Notes: generated from the letters alone by a model not told the origin. DNA of 64,000 nt from Cupriavidus laharis (GCF_914271435.1 NZ_CAJZAI010000015.1:1-64000); one strand, 5' to 3'; shown: positions 49,943-62,051, numbered from the stretch's first letter. Numbers and translations: made by a program.

Positions 49943-50701
49943 TTGATCCTGTACGAATATCCTTTCAACGAACGCATCAGGACGCTCCTGCGACTGGAAG
50001 ACCTGTTCGATCGGCTGGATTACTTCCTGGGCCAGGAACATGCCCTGCAGCATCATGTCGCGCTGACCACGCTGTTCGAGATCATCGACGTGGCCGGCCG
50101 CGCCGACCTCAAGACCGACCTGATCAAGGAACTCGAGCGCCAGCGCCAGGCGCTGACCGCGCTGCGCGTCAATCCGCAGATCGACCAGGAAGCGCTGGAC
50201 GCCGTCATCGGCGAGATCGAGCAAGGCATTGCCATGCTCAACCAGACCGTGGGCAAGGCGGGGCAACTGCTGGCCGACAATGAGTGGCTGACGAGCATCC
50301 GCAGCCGCGCCATCATTCCCGGCGGCACCTGCGAGTTCGACCTGCCGGCGTACTACGCCTGGCAGCACCGGCCGGCCGAGGAGCGCCGCGCCGACATCCT
50401 GAAATGGGCCCGCCCGCTGGTGGCGCTGCGCGCCGGTACGTCCACGGTGCTGCGCCTGCTGCGCGAATCGGGCCAGAGCGGCAAGGTGATCGCCACGGGC
50501 GGCAGCTACCAGCAGATGCTATCGGGCCGCAGCTATCAGCTGATGCAGGTGCACCTCGATGATTCATTGCTGGCCTTTATCCCGGAGATGAGCGCCAACA
50601 AGTACATGCTCTGGGTGCGCTTCACGCAACAGGATGGCGACCTGCGCCCGCGTTCGGTCGATGCCGACATTCCGTTCCTGCTCAAGCTCTGCAATTTCTG
50701 A
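49943..50701 (+). CDS. zapD: cell division protein ZapD
   Basis: 252-residue Z-ring-associated protein that bundles FtsZ filaments (ftsZ itself is at 62291-63484). It starts with the family signature ILYEYPFNERIRTLLRLEDLFDRL and contains QHHVALTTLFEIIDVAGRADLKTDLIKELERQR and GTCEFDLPAYYAWQHRP. The start is a TTG at 49943; no ATG gives the conserved N-terminus. The gap from coaE is 214 bases, so it may have its own promoter. yacG follows by 4 bases. Confidence 0.94.
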   Translation: MILYEYPFNERIRTLLRLEDLFDRLDYFLGQEHALQHHVALTTLFEIIDVAGRADLKTDLIKELERQRQALTALRVNPQIDQEALDAVIGEIEQGIAMLNQTVGKAGQLLADNEWLTSIRSRAIIPGGTCEFDLPAYYAWQHRPAEERRADILKWARPLVALRAGTSTVLRLLRESGQSGKVIATGGSYQQMLSGRSYQLMQVHLDDSLLAFIPEMSANKYMLWVRFTQQDGDLRPRSVDADIPFLLKLCNF

Positions 50702-50705
50702 AGTC

Positions 50706-50897
50706 ATGCCTGCCGTCGTCAAATGCCCCACCTGCGGCACCAAGGTGGAATGGATTCCCGAGAACAAGTTCCGCCCGTTCTGCTCCGAGCGCTGCAAGCA
50801 GATCGACCTGGGCGCGTGGGCGTCCGAGAAGTACGTGATCGGCAGCAAACCCGGCGAAACGCCTTCGCCGGACCTGCCGGAAGATGAGGACGACTGA
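50706..50897 (+). CDS. yacG: DNA gyrase inhibitor / zinc-binding protein YacG
   Basis: 63-residue zinc protein with the CPTCG...CSERCKQIDLGAW motif (four Cys ligands) and an acidic, disordered tail (PDLPEDEDD). E. coli YacG binds GyrB and inhibits gyrase. It lies 4 bases after zapD, its usual neighbour. Confidence 0.94.
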   Translation: MPAVVKCPTCGTKVEWIPENKFRPFCSERCKQIDLGAWASEKYVIGSKPGETPSPDLPEDEDD

Positions 50898-50921
50898 GTC
50901 GTCCCCCTCCAGCAGCTTAGT

Positions 50922-52961
50922 TCAGTGAGCTGCGGCCAGCACGCGACGGTAGAATCCCACGCAAACCAGCACGAACACCGCCAGCCCGAGCCATTCGGCC
51001 GTGCCGGCAAAGCCCTCGCCCACCACGGCCAGCGGCGCATCCTTGCCTGACAGGCCGATCACCGCCGCCAGCAGCACCCCTATCAGGCTTTCCCCGACGA
51101 TCAGGCCCGAGGCCAGCAGCGTGCCGCGGCGTTCGGCATGCTCGAGCGCCAGCTTGACGTCATCGCCACGCGCGGTGGCGCGGCGGCGTTCTGCGCGCAG
51201 CAGGAACCACGCGAGCACCGCGCCGACCACCAGCGCCGAGCTGATCGTCGGCGGCAGGTAGATGCCGATGCCTACGGCCAGCACCGGCAGCCGCGCCGCG
51301 CCGCCACGGCGGCGCAGGATCTCGTCGATCGCGATCAACACCACGCCCAGCGCGATGCCGATCAGGATCATGGTCCAGTTGAGCTTGTGCGTGAAGATGC
51401 CGGTGGCAATGGCCGTCATCAGCGTGGCCTGCGGCGCGGCCAGCGCCTGGCCAGGGTCCATGCCCGCTCGCGGCAGCGCGCCGGCAAACCCGTAGGCGTT
51501 GTAGAGCAGTTCCAGCACCGGCGGGATCACCGCCGCACCGACCGCGCAGCCGATCAGCAGCGCGACCTGCTGGCGCCACGGCGTGGCGCCCACGAGCCAG
51601 CCGGTCTTCAGGTCCTGCAGGTTGTCGTTGGAAATGGTAGCCACGGCCAGCACGGCGGAGGTCGTGAAGATGGCCAGCGCGATGGCGAACTTGCCGCCCT
51701 CGGGCGTATCGAGCAGGCCGTCAGCGGTGCCGATGGCCAGGATCAGCAACGACACCAGGATCACCGCGATGATGCCGATGCCCGAGATCGGGCTGGCGGA
51801 CGAACCCACCAGGCCCGCCATATAGCCGCATGCCGCCGCCACCAGGAAGCCGAACACGAACGCAAACAGCACCGCGCAGCCCACCAGGCGCCAGCGCGCG
51901 CCTGCGTCGAGCGGCGCTGGCATCATGAAATAGCCGAAGGTTGCCGCGAGAACGATCGCCAGTGCGACGGCCAGGATGCCGATCCAGCGCACCGGCATGT
52001 CCTTCTGCGTGCGCGGCATGCCCGCACCGCCGCCCGCGCCGGCGCCCTTGATTGCGCCAAGCGATGCGCGGATGCCGTCCAGCATCGGCCGGGCCAGCGT
52101 GATCAGCGTCCAGATCGCCGCGATGCCGATGGTGCCCGCGCCAATAAAGCGCACCTGCGTGCTCCACACCATGGTGCCGAAGGCCTGCAGCGTGGCGCCT
52201 TCCGGACGCGGCGTGATGGCCGTCAGCCAGGGCACGGCGATACCCCAGGTCAGCAGCAGGCCGAGCAGCATGGCCAGCCCGCCGACGATGCCGACCAGAT
52301 AGCCAGCCCCGACCAGCGCCAGCGAAAAGCCCATCGAAAACCGCACCACCGAGGCTCCGGCAGCCAGCCACAGGTTGGCCCCTTCGGCCAGTACGCGCAG
52401 CCCGCCAGCGGCAAAGCTGAACACGCCCGCCACCAGGCCGCCGGCCAGCAGGTCAGCCAGCCCGGTGCCCTGCTTCTTCGCGCCTGGCGTCACCTCCTGG
52501 CCAGCGCTGCCCACGCGCAGGATTTCCGCGGCGGCCACGCCTTCCGGATACGGCAGCGCGCTCTGCACCACCATCGCGTGGCGCAGCGGGATGCTGAACA
52601 GCACGCCGAGCATGCCGCCGGCCGCGCAGATCGACAGCGTCTGCCAGAACGGGAAACCCTGCCAGTAGCCGAGCATCACCAGGCCCGGCAGCACGAAGAT
52701 GATCGAGGACAGGGTGCCCGCGGCCGAGGCCTGCGTCTGCACCATGTTGTTTTCGAGGATGTTGGCGCCCGGGAACAGGCGCAACACCGCCATGGAGATG
52801 ACGGCGGCTGGAATCGCCGAGGAGAAGGTCAGTCCGACCTTGAGGCCGAGATAGATGTTGGAGGCGGTGAACACCACCGTGATCAGCGCCCCCAGGATGA
52901 TGCCGCGCAGTGTCAGCTCAGGCAGGGAAATATCGTCGGCAACGCGGTCTGCACGCAGCAT
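50922..52961 (-). CDS. OPT-family oligopeptide/metal-chelate transporter
   Basis: 679-residue polytopic membrane protein with about 15 hydrophobic helices. It begins LPELTLRGIILGALITVVFTASNIYLGLKVGLTFSSAIPAAVISMAVLR, a signature of bacterial OPT family members, and has GNILENNMVQTQASAAG-like and NDNLQDLKTGWLVGATPWRQQVALL blocks, also family landmarks. Substrates in relatives include short peptides and metal-siderophore or nicotianamine chelates; unknown here. It sits convergent to yacG and is not part of the conserved pil-zapD-mutT order, so it looks like an insertion into that cluster. Confidence 0.9.
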   Translation of the reverse strand: MLRADRVADDISLPELTLRGIILGALITVVFTASNIYLGLKVGLTFSSAIPAAVISMAVLRLFPGANILENNMVQTQASAAGTLSSIIFVLPGLVMLGYWQGFPFWQTLSICAAGGMLGVLFSIPLRHAMVVQSALPYPEGVAAAEILRVGSAGQEVTPGAKKQGTGLADLLAGGLVAGVFSFAAGGLRVLAEGANLWLAAGASVVRFSMGFSLALVGAGYLVGIVGGLAMLLGLLLTWGIAVPWLTAITPRPEGATLQAFGTMVWSTQVRFIGAGTIGIAAIWTLITLARPMLDGIRASLGAIKGAGAGGGAGMPRTQKDMPVRWIGILAVALAIVLAATFGYFMMPAPLDAGARWRLVGCAVLFAFVFGFLVAAACGYMAGLVGSSASPISGIGIIAVILVSLLILAIGTADGLLDTPEGGKFAIALAIFTTSAVLAVATISNDNLQDLKTGWLVGATPWRQQVALLIGCAVGAAVIPPVLELLYNAYGFAGALPRAGMDPGQALAAPQATLMTAIATGIFTHKLNWTMILIGIALGVVLIAIDEILRRRGGAARLPVLAVGIGIYLPPTISSALVVGAVLAWFLLRAERRRATARGDDVKLALEHAERRGTLLASGLIVGESLIGVLLAAVIGLSGKDAPLAVVGEGFAGTAEWLGLAVFVLVCVGFYRRVLAAAH

Positions 52962-53041
52962 ACGGGTTCCTTTCTTGCTGTTGTTGTGTCGGCGCGATCA
53001 CGGGCGCCGCGGCCGCAGGGGCGCGGTAAAGCTCAGTCTGG

Positions 53042-53467
53042 TCAGGTAGTGCGGGATTCGTCGCCGAGCCATTCGACCACCGGGATGGTGGCCGGCAGCA
53101 ACGGGCCGACCGTCACCGGCACCGTCTGCCACGAGAAGGCCTGGCCCTCGCGGCCGACCGGATCGCCGCGCCAGGCCGTGACCTTGCAGAAATGCAGGCG
53201 CACGTAGGCGTGCGGGTAGTCGTGTTCGAGCACGTGCCAGCGCACGCATTCGGTGATGTCCAGGCCGAGCTCTTCATGCAGTTCGCGCGCGAGCGCGGCT
53301 TCCACGGTCTCGCCGGGTTCGAGCTTGCCGCCCGGGAATTCCCAGTAGCCCTCGTACGGCTTGCCGCCCGGACGCTGCGCCAGCAGGAAGCGGCCATCGG
53401 GCAGAACCAGCACGCCCACGGCCACCTCGGTGACCTTGCGCGGCGTGGCCGTGTCTTGCGCTGGCAT
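53042..53467 (-). CDS. mutT: 8-oxo-dGTP pyrophosphatase-like Nudix hydrolase
   Basis: 141-residue Nudix protein. The Nudix box is GGKLEPGETVEAALARELHEELGL, with KVTEVAVGVLVLPDGRFLLAQRPGGKPYEGYWEFPGGK before it, very like MutT, which removes 8-oxo-dGTP. A GTG one codon before the ATG is possible. Its start overlaps the stop of the AAA ATPase gene (TGATG). Confidence 0.88.
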   Translation of the reverse strand: MPAQDTATPRKVTEVAVGVLVLPDGRFLLAQRPGGKPYEGYWEFPGGKLEPGETVEAALARELHEELGLDITECVRWHVLEHDYPHAYVRLHFCKVTAWRGDPVGREGQAFSWQTVPVTVGPLLPATIPVVEWLGDESRTT

Positions 53468-54363
53468 CACGCGCCCTCCACGTCGGCGATGAACGGCTTG
53501 CCGTGCTTGCCGCCCCAGTCACGCGCAAACTGCCAGGCCACGCGGCCCGAGCGCGAGCCGCGCTCCAGCGCCCACACCAGCGCGTCGCCGCGCGCGGCGG
53601 CAATATCGTCGTCCGTGCAGCCGAAGTGCTTGAGCCAGTGGCCGACGATGGCCAGGTACTCATCCTGCTTGGGAGGATAGAACGACAGCCACAGGCCAAA
53701 ACGCTCGGACAGCGAGATCTTTTCCTCGACCACTTCGCCGGGATGGATTTCGCCATCAGCGGTGTGCTGGTAGCTCTCGTTGTCCTTCATGTACTCCGGC
53801 AGCAGGTGGCGGCGGTTGGACGTCGCATACACCAGCACATTGTCCGACTGCGCGGCCACCGAGCCGTCCAGCGCCGACTTGAGCGCCTTGTACCCCGACT
53901 CGCCGTCTTCGAACGACAGGTCATCGCAGAAGATCACGAAGCGCTCGGGGCGCTGCGAGACCTGCTCGACGATATCGCCGAGATCGCCAAGGTCGCTCTT
54001 GTCCACTTCCACCAGCCGCAGCCCGTCCTTGACGAAAGCATTGAGGCAGGCCTTGATCAGCGACGACTTGCCGGTGCCGCGCGCGCCGGTCAGCAGCACG
54101 TTGTTGGCCGGCAGCCGGTTCACGAACTGGCGCGTGTTGCCGACGATGGCGTCCTTCTGGCGCTCGATGTTCTTGAGGTCATCCAGGTGGATCGGCGGCA
54201 ACTGGCGCACCGGCTGCAGGTAGCCGATATTGCCGAACAGGCTCTGCCGCTTGCGCCAGCGGAACGCTACCGCCTCCTGCCAGTCCGCATCCGTCAGTTG
54301 CGGCGGCAGCCACTGTTCGAGTCGGGCGAGGAAGTTGTCGAGGCGGGAGGCGAGGTCAGACAT
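53467..54363 (-). CDS. DUF815-family AAA ATPase
   Basis: 298-residue ATPase. Walker A is VLLTGARGTGKSSLIKACL (about residues 88-105), Walker B-like FVIFCDDLSFEDGESGYKALKSALDG, and a sensor-1-like NVLVYATSNRRHLLP. These are the landmarks of the DUF815 family. It is found beside mutT and argJ in many beta-proteobacteria. Cellular role unknown. Translationally coupled to mutT. Confidence 0.9.
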   Translation of the reverse strand: MSDLASRLDNFLARLEQWLPPQLTDADWQEAVAFRWRKRQSLFGNIGYLQPVRQLPPIHLDDLKNIERQKDAIVGNTRQFVNRLPANNVLLTGARGTGKSSLIKACLNAFVKDGLRLVEVDKSDLGDLGDIVEQVSQRPERFVIFCDDLSFEDGESGYKALKSALDGSVAAQSDNVLVYATSNRRHLLPEYMKDNESYQHTADGEIHPGEVVEEKISLSERFGLWLSFYPPKQDEYLAIVGHWLKHFGCTDDDIAAARGDALVWALERGSRSGRVAWQFARDWGGKHGKPFIADVEGA

Positions 54364-54399
54364 GGCAGCAGCGGAGCGTTGTTGAACAGGAGGCGGTGC

Positions 54400-55629
54400 T
54401 CAGGAACGATAGTCGGCGTTGATCGACACGTAGTCGTGCGAGAGGTCGCAGGTCCACACGGTGGCCTCGGCATTGCCACGGCCCAGTGCGATGCGCACGG
54501 TGATTTCGGCCTGCTTCATCACGCGCTGGCCGTCCTCTTCGAGGTAATCGGGGTTGCGGCCGCCGTCGCGGGCCACCCAGACATCGTCGAGCCACAGGTT
54601 GACGCGGTCGACATCGAGATCGTCCACGCCGGCATAGCCCACCGCGGCCAGGATGCGGCCCAGGTTGGGGTCCGAGGCATAGAACGCGGTCTTGACCAGC
54701 GGCGAATGGGCCACCGCATAGGCGATCTGGCGGCACTCGGCCACGTCCTTGCCGCCTTCCACGCGGATGGTCATCAGCTTGGTGGCGCCCTCGCCGTCGC
54801 GCACGATCATCTGCGCGAGTTCCTGGGCCAAGCCGGTGACAGCCTCGCGCAGCGCCTCGAAGGCCGGGCCTTCGGCGCGGTCGACGACAGCCGCACCCGA
54901 CTTGCCCGTGGCGATCAGCACGAATGAATCGTTGGTCGAGGTGTCACCGTCGATCGTGATGCTGTTGAACGAGTGGTCGGCTGCATGCGACACCAGCGCC
55001 TGCAGCACCGGCTGGGCCACGGCCGCGTCGGTGGCGATGAAGCCGAGCATGGTTGCCATGTTCGGCCGGATCATGCCCGCGCCCTTGCTGATGCCCGTCA
55101 GCGTGACGGTCTTGCCGTCGATCTGCACCGTGCGCGACGCCGCCTTGGGCTGCGTGTCGGTGGTCATGATCGATTCGGCGGCGGCCAGCCAGTTGTCCGG
55201 CTTCGCGCTGGCAATGGCGGCGGGCAGCGCGGCGACCAGGCGGTCCACCGGCAGCTGTTCCAGGATCACGCCAGTGGAAAACGGCAGTACCTGGTCGGTG
55301 GTGATATGCAGTTTTGCCGCCACCGCATCGCAGGTCGCGCGTGCATTTGCCAGGCCGAGGTGGCCGGTGCCGGCATTGGCGTTGCCGGTGTTGATCACCA
55401 GCGCGCGGATGCCTTTGGCCGCAGCCAGGTGCTCGCGGCACACCTGCACCGGCGCGGCGCAGAAGCGGTTGCGGGTGAAGACGCCGGCCACCGTGCTGCC
55501 TTCCGCCACGCGCACTACCAGCACGTCCTTGCGGTTGGCCTTGCGGATGCCGGCCTCGGCCCAGCCGAGCTCCACGCCGGCAACGGGCTTCAGGTTGTCT
55601 GCCTGCGGCAGCGGAAGATTGACGGGCAT
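54400..55629 (-). CDS. argJ: ornithine acetyltransferase / N-acetylglutamate synthase
   Basis: 409-residue bifunctional enzyme of the acetyl-recycling arginine pathway. The precursor self-cleaves before the Thr in MATMLGFIATDA (near residue 190), giving two subunits and the nucleophile. GISKGAGMIRPNMATML and FNSITIDGDTSTNDSFV are typical, and the protein ends VSINADYRS. Start 55629 (MPVNLPLPQADNLKPVAGVELG) is by homology. It follows secA by 141 bases. Confidence 0.96.
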   Translation of the reverse strand: MPVNLPLPQADNLKPVAGVELGWAEAGIRKANRKDVLVVRVAEGSTVAGVFTRNRFCAAPVQVCREHLAAAKGIRALVINTGNANAGTGHLGLANARATCDAVAAKLHITTDQVLPFSTGVILEQLPVDRLVAALPAAIASAKPDNWLAAAESIMTTDTQPKAASRTVQIDGKTVTLTGISKGAGMIRPNMATMLGFIATDAAVAQPVLQALVSHAADHSFNSITIDGDTSTNDSFVLIATGKSGAAVVDRAEGPAFEALREAVTGLAQELAQMIVRDGEGATKLMTIRVEGGKDVAECRQIAYAVAHSPLVKTAFYASDPNLGRILAAVGYAGVDDLDVDRVNLWLDDVWVARDGGRNPDYLEEDGQRVMKQAEITVRIALGRGNAEATVWTCDLSHDYVSINADYRS

Positions 55630-55678
55630 ATCGGCTCCTGTCCTGTTGTCCTGCTTTGTCTGTTCAGTCGTCAGACGA

Positions 55679-55703
55679 ACATGCCCGCTTGGCGCGGGCA
55701 TGT
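55679..55703. terminator. hairpin between secA and argJ
   Basis: ACATGCCCGC (55679-55688) pairs with GCGGGCATGT (55694-55703), a 10-bp perfect stem with a 5-base loop, 68-92 bases downstream of the secA stop. It lacks a clear U-tract on the minus strand, so termination may be weak. Confidence 0.4.
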
Positions 55704-55770
55704 CGTTACCTCTTCGCCCCGTCCGCCACAGCGGCACGGGCCGTCTTGCATGGTCCGGCTGGCGCCAGGC

Positions 55771-58545
<2,775 letters not shown>

Positions 58546-58749
58546 CGAGTGCTTTCACCTGCGCGGACCGGATCGGCGACCCGCGTACGGGAAGCCCCAG
58601 CCGTGCCAGGCATGGATAGATTGGCGCAAAACGCCGAGTTTATCATGTGCCGGGGTCGCGGCCGGGATGGGGGGTGGCCGTGTTACCAAAGCCCGACGGG
58701 CCCCGGCGGGACGTTGATTTATCGAGAGATCGGGGCAAACCGGCAAGGT

Positions 58750-59667
58750 TCAATCGCCCGCCTCCGGACGCGCCGCGACCGCCGCCGCGGGAGGCTCCGC
58801 GGCCGCCTGCAGAAAGCCGTGCGGATTGCGTGGCACGCCGTTCACATGGACCTCGAAATGCAGGTGCGGGCCCGTAGAGCGGCCGGAGCTGCCCACGCGC
58901 GCGATCGCCTGCCCGGGCCGGACCAGGTCGCCGGCTTTCACCAACACCGCCGAAGCATGCGCGTAACGCGTGCGCAAGCCGTCGCCGTGGTCGATATCGA
59001 CCAGGTTGCCATACTCGGGATGGAATTCGGCGGCGACCACCACGCCACCCGCCGCCGCGACGATGGGGGTTCCCGACGGCGCGGCAAAGTCCACGCCTTC
59101 ATGGCGCACGCGCCGGCCGGTGAACGGGTCCAGCCGCGTACCGAAGCCCGAGGCGTCATAGCCCACCGCCACCGGGCGCACACGCGGCAGGCGCCGTTCG
59201 CGCATCTCGCGGTCGAGCAGCGCGGCTTCCAGCACGTCGAAATAGTCGGCGCGGGTCGCAGCCTGCTCGCGCAGACGGCGCAGCTCATCGCGCAGCTCGG
59301 GCAGCGTAAGCGCCGGCAACCTGCCCGGCGGCAGCGGGCCGCCCCGTCCGGGCGGATGCTGGAAATCGAAGTCCTGCGGCGCGATGCCAGCCAGCCCGGA
59401 CACCCGCGCCCCCAATGCATCCAGGCGCACCATCTGCGCCTGGAGTTCGCCAACGCGCGTGGCCAGCTCAGTGAGGTTGTCGCGAAGGTAGGCGTCAGCA
59501 CCACCCGGCGGCGTTGCGTGCGAACGGCCGCGCGCCAGGTGCCAGCTCGCCGCCGATGCTGCCAGAACAGCCGCCAGGCACAACGCGCCCGCGGCGGCCA
59601 GCACGCGCGGCGTCAGCGTGAAGCTGCGCACCTGCGACTGGCGCCGGTGAATGACAATGATCTGCAT
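58750..59667 (-). CDS. M23-family peptidoglycan endopeptidase (LytM domain)
   Basis: 305-residue membrane-anchored protein: an N-terminal transmembrane helix (RVLAAAGALCLAAVLAASAASW), a coiled-coil region (LRDNLTELATRVGELQAQMVRLDALGARV and LRDELRRLREQAATR), then a LytM/M23 domain with zinc motifs RRVRHEGVDFAAPSGTPI (HxxxD) and STGPHLHFEVHVNG (HxH). It may cleave peptide cross-links or activate amidases. The start is by signal-anchor position. It is divergent from dciA, the usual dciA-M23-secA arrangement. Confidence 0.92.
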   Translation of the reverse strand: MQIIVIHRRQSQVRSFTLTPRVLAAAGALCLAAVLAASAASWHLARGRSHATPPGGADAYLRDNLTELATRVGELQAQMVRLDALGARVSGLAGIAPQDFDFQHPPGRGGPLPPGRLPALTLPELRDELRRLREQAATRADYFDVLEAALLDREMRERRLPRVRPVAVGYDASGFGTRLDPFTGRRVRHEGVDFAAPSGTPIVAAAGGVVVAAEFHPEYGNLVDIDHGDGLRTRYAHASAVLVKAGDLVRPGQAIARVGSSGRSTGPHLHFEVHVNGVPRNPHGFLQAAAEPPAAAVAARPEAGD

Positions 59668-59736
59668 GACCCGATTCCCGAACCAATGACTGCGTTGACC
59701 CGCCTGCTGGGCCAGAACATCGGTCCGCTGGCTTGT

Positions 59737-59742
59737 TAAAAT
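59737..59742 (+). promoter_or_regulatory. candidate -10 of dciA promoter
   Basis: TAAAAT in TGTTAAAAT lies 6 bases before the dciA ATG (59749), implying a leaderless or nearly leaderless transcript. No clear -35. Confidence 0.35.
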
Positions 59743-59748
59743 GTATGA

Positions 59749-60255
59749 ATGCGCCTGTTCACCCACCACGCCCTGCAGACACCGGCGGCCAAGCCTCTCA
59801 ACGACTGGCTGACCAAGGCCGGGCCGGTTTCCGCGCTGATGCAAACCGCGCGGGAACTCGCGACGCTGGAAGCGGAGGTGCTGTCGCTGCTGCCGCCCGG
59901 CATGCGCAACGGCATTGCCGTCGCCGGGGTCAAGCGCGGCGGCCGCGGACCGCAGCAGGAACAGGTACTGCTATTGCTGGCCGCGCATGGCGCGGCGGCG
60001 GCGCGTGTGCGCCAGGTGGTGCCGACATTGCTGTCCCGCCTGCAAGAGCGGGGCTCGCAGGTTACTGCAATCCGGGTGCGGGTACAACCGGAGGCCACGC
60101 GGCACAGCGACTGGGATATGGGGCCTGTGGTGCGGACGCGGACTGGCGGGAAGATGAGCGCCGTCGGGCTGGCAAGCCTCGATGAACTGGCCCGCAGCCT
60201 GCCGCCGTCACCGTTGCAGGACGCGTTGAAGACCTTGCTGTCGCATCATCGGTAG
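59749..60255 (+). CDS. dciA: DciA-like DUF721 protein
   Basis: 168-residue protein of the DUF721 family. Bacteria without the DnaC loader use DciA to load DnaB helicase at the replication origin; Burkholderiaceae are in that group. It contains LNDWLTKAGPVSALMQTARELATLEAEVLSLLPPGMRNGIAVAGVKRG, a family landmark, followed by a helical stretch and a variable C-terminus. ATG 59749 is used; two other in-frame-neighbour ATGs lie just upstream in other frames. Convergent with lpxC. Confidence 0.8.
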   Translation: MRLFTHHALQTPAAKPLNDWLTKAGPVSALMQTARELATLEAEVLSLLPPGMRNGIAVAGVKRGGRGPQQEQVLLLLAAHGAAAARVRQVVPTLLSRLQERGSQVTAIRVRVQPEATRHSDWDMGPVVRTRTGGKMSAVGLASLDELARSLPPSPLQDALKTLLSHHR

Positions 60256-60267
60256 TACCGCAACAGC

Positions 60268-60293
60268 AAAAACCGGCCAAAAGGCCGGTTTTT
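60268..60293. terminator. bidirectional terminator between dciA and lpxC
   Basis: AAAAACCGGCC (60268-60278) pairs with GGCCGGTTTTT (60283-60293) around AAAA. It gives a GC-rich stem and U5 on both strands, serving convergent dciA (+) and lpxC (-). Confidence 0.9.
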
Positions 60294-60313
60294 GCTTTCA
60301 GGGCTTACCCAAA

Positions 60314-61231
60314 TCAGGCAAACGCAGGCTGGACCTGCGGCAGGAACGCGGCGGGCGCATCCTCCACGCGATCGAAGGTCACGACTTCATAGGCTTCCTG
60401 GTCAGCCAGCAATGCACGCAGCAGCTGGTTGTTCAGGCCGTGCCCCGACTTGTGCGCGACATAGGCGCCGATCAGCGGATGGCCGACGACGTAGAGGTCG
60501 CCGATCGCATCCAGGATCTTGTGGCGCACGAACTCGTCGCCATAGCGCAGCTCTTCGTTGTTGAGCATGCGATGCTCATCGAGCACGATCGCGTTGTCCA
60601 GGCTGCCGCCGCGGGCCAGGCCCATCTCGCGCAGCGCCTCGACCTCATGGGCAAAGCCGAAGGTGCGGGCACGGGCGATCTCGCGCACGTAGCTGGTATC
60701 GGCAAAGTCGATCGAGAAATTCTGGCCGGTCTTGTCGACGGCCGGATGGCGGAAGTCGATCGTGAACGACAGCTTGAAGCCGAAGAACGGCTCCAGGCGC
60801 GCCAGCTTGTCGCCTTCGCGCACTTCCACCGCCTTTTTCACGCGGATGAAACGCTTGGCGGCGTTCTGCTCTTCGATGCCGGCCGATTGCAGCAGGAACA
60901 CGAACGATGCCGCGCTGCCGTCCATGATCGGAATTTCCTCGGCATCGACATCGACATAGAGGTTGTCGATACCCAGGCCGGCGCAGGCCGACATCAGGTG
61001 TTCGACCGTGGACACGCGCGCACCATCCTTCTGCAGCACCGATGCCAGGCGCGTGTCGCCAATGGACCCGGCGGCAGCGGGAATTTCCACGGCTTCCGGC
61101 AGGTCCACGCGGGTGAATACGATACCGGTGTCAGCCGGTGCCGGCCGCAGGGTCAGCGTCACTTTGCGACCCGAGTGCAGACCGATGCCGACCGTCTTCA
61201 CCAGGGACTTGATGGTGCGCTGTTTGAGCAT
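60314..61231 (-). CDS. lpxC: UDP-3-O-acyl-N-acetylglucosamine deacetylase
   Basis: 305-residue zinc deacetylase, the committed step of lipid A synthesis. It starts MLKQRTIKSLVKTVGIGLHSG, with zinc ligand His in VSTVEHLMSACAGLG, zinc/active-site region FVRHKILDAIGDL (His, Asp) and the general acid His in AHKSGHGLNNQLL. Length is standard. The gap to the peroxiredoxin gene (154 bases) is AT-rich and probably holds its promoter. Confidence 0.97.
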   Translation of the reverse strand: MLKQRTIKSLVKTVGIGLHSGRKVTLTLRPAPADTGIVFTRVDLPEAVEIPAAAGSIGDTRLASVLQKDGARVSTVEHLMSACAGLGIDNLYVDVDAEEIPIMDGSAASFVFLLQSAGIEEQNAAKRFIRVKKAVEVREGDKLARLEPFFGFKLSFTIDFRHPAVDKTGQNFSIDFADTSYVREIARARTFGFAHEVEALREMGLARGGSLDNAIVLDEHRMLNNEELRYGDEFVRHKILDAIGDLYVVGHPLIGAYVAHKSGHGLNNQLLRALLADQEAYEVVTFDRVEDAPAAFLPQVQPAFA

Positions 61232-61385
61232 GGCGGTCTCAGTAATTATTAAAACCTATTAGGTTTCATTATTCAATTAAGCGATTTTACCACTGCTAGG
61301 GAAATCCCGCTAAGACTCTTTGTTTCGGCGTGTTAATCCACGCACACGGCGCGTCATATGCATCACATCGAATGACTGATCTGTG

Positions 61386-61892
61386 TCAGCCGCGCAACGC
61401 CTCGAGCATCGCTTCCGCACTGCTGACCTTGAATTCGCCAGGGGCTTCCACTTGCAGGTGGGTCACCACGCCATCGTCCAGCACCATGGCGTACCGCTTC
61501 GAGCGCACGCCCATGCCGCGCGCGGAAAGGTCCTGGTCCAGCCCCAGCGCACGCGTCCATTCTGCGCTTCCGTCGGCCATCATGCGGACCTTGCCCGCGG
61601 TGCGCTGCTCGCGGCCCCAGGCGCCCATCACGAAGGCGTCATTGACCGAAACGCACCAGACCTCGTCCACGCCCGCGTCACGCAGGGCCTGCGCCTCGGC
61701 CACATAGCTAGGCACGTGCTTGGCGGAACAGGTCGGCGTGAAGGCGCCGGGCAAGGCAAAGACCACGATCTTGCGGCCTTTGACCAGATCCGACACGCGG
61801 AAAGCATTGGGACCCAACGAGCAGCCGTCGCTCTGGGTATCGAAGAATTCCTGCAGCGTGGCGTCCGGGACGCGTTGTCCGACAGCGATCAT
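61386..61892 (-). CDS. peroxiredoxin (Prx5/AhpC-TSA type)
   Basis: 168-residue thiol peroxidase. The peroxidatic Cys is in FALPGAFTPTCSAKHVPSY (PxxxT/SxxC), with VWCVSVNDAFVMGAWGR and a SARGMGVRSKRYAM block typical of Prx5-like proteins. Start 61892 (MIAVGQRVPD) is chosen because the upstream extension is not conserved. It reduces H2O2 or alkyl peroxides, probably with glutaredoxin or glutathione. Confidence 0.9.
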   Translation of the reverse strand: MIAVGQRVPDATLQEFFDTQSDGCSLGPNAFRVSDLVKGRKIVVFALPGAFTPTCSAKHVPSYVAEAQALRDAGVDEVWCVSVNDAFVMGAWGREQRTAGKVRMMADGSAEWTRALGLDQDLSARGMGVRSKRYAMVLDDGVVTHLQVEAPGEFKVSSAEAMLEALRG

Positions 61893-62007
61893 GGTGATTG
61901 GCGTCCTGTCAAAAAGAGGGGAGCAAGGCCTGCCGGCAATCATAGGCTCCCGGGCGCGCTCGTCCAAGATCAATGACATCCGGTGGCATTTCGAAACAGC
62001 TTGCTAC

Positions 62008-62051
62008 AAAAACGTCCGCGCGGCGCACCTGTGAGGCACGCCGCGCGGACG
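62008..62051 (-). terminator. intrinsic terminator after ftsZ
   Basis: CGTCCGCGCGGCG (62013-62025) pairs perfectly with 62039-62051, a 13-bp stem with a 13-base loop; on the minus strand it is followed by U5 (62012-62008). It lies 240 bases after the ftsZ stop, within the 398-base gap to the peroxiredoxin gene, which otherwise shows no gene. Confidence 0.8.
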
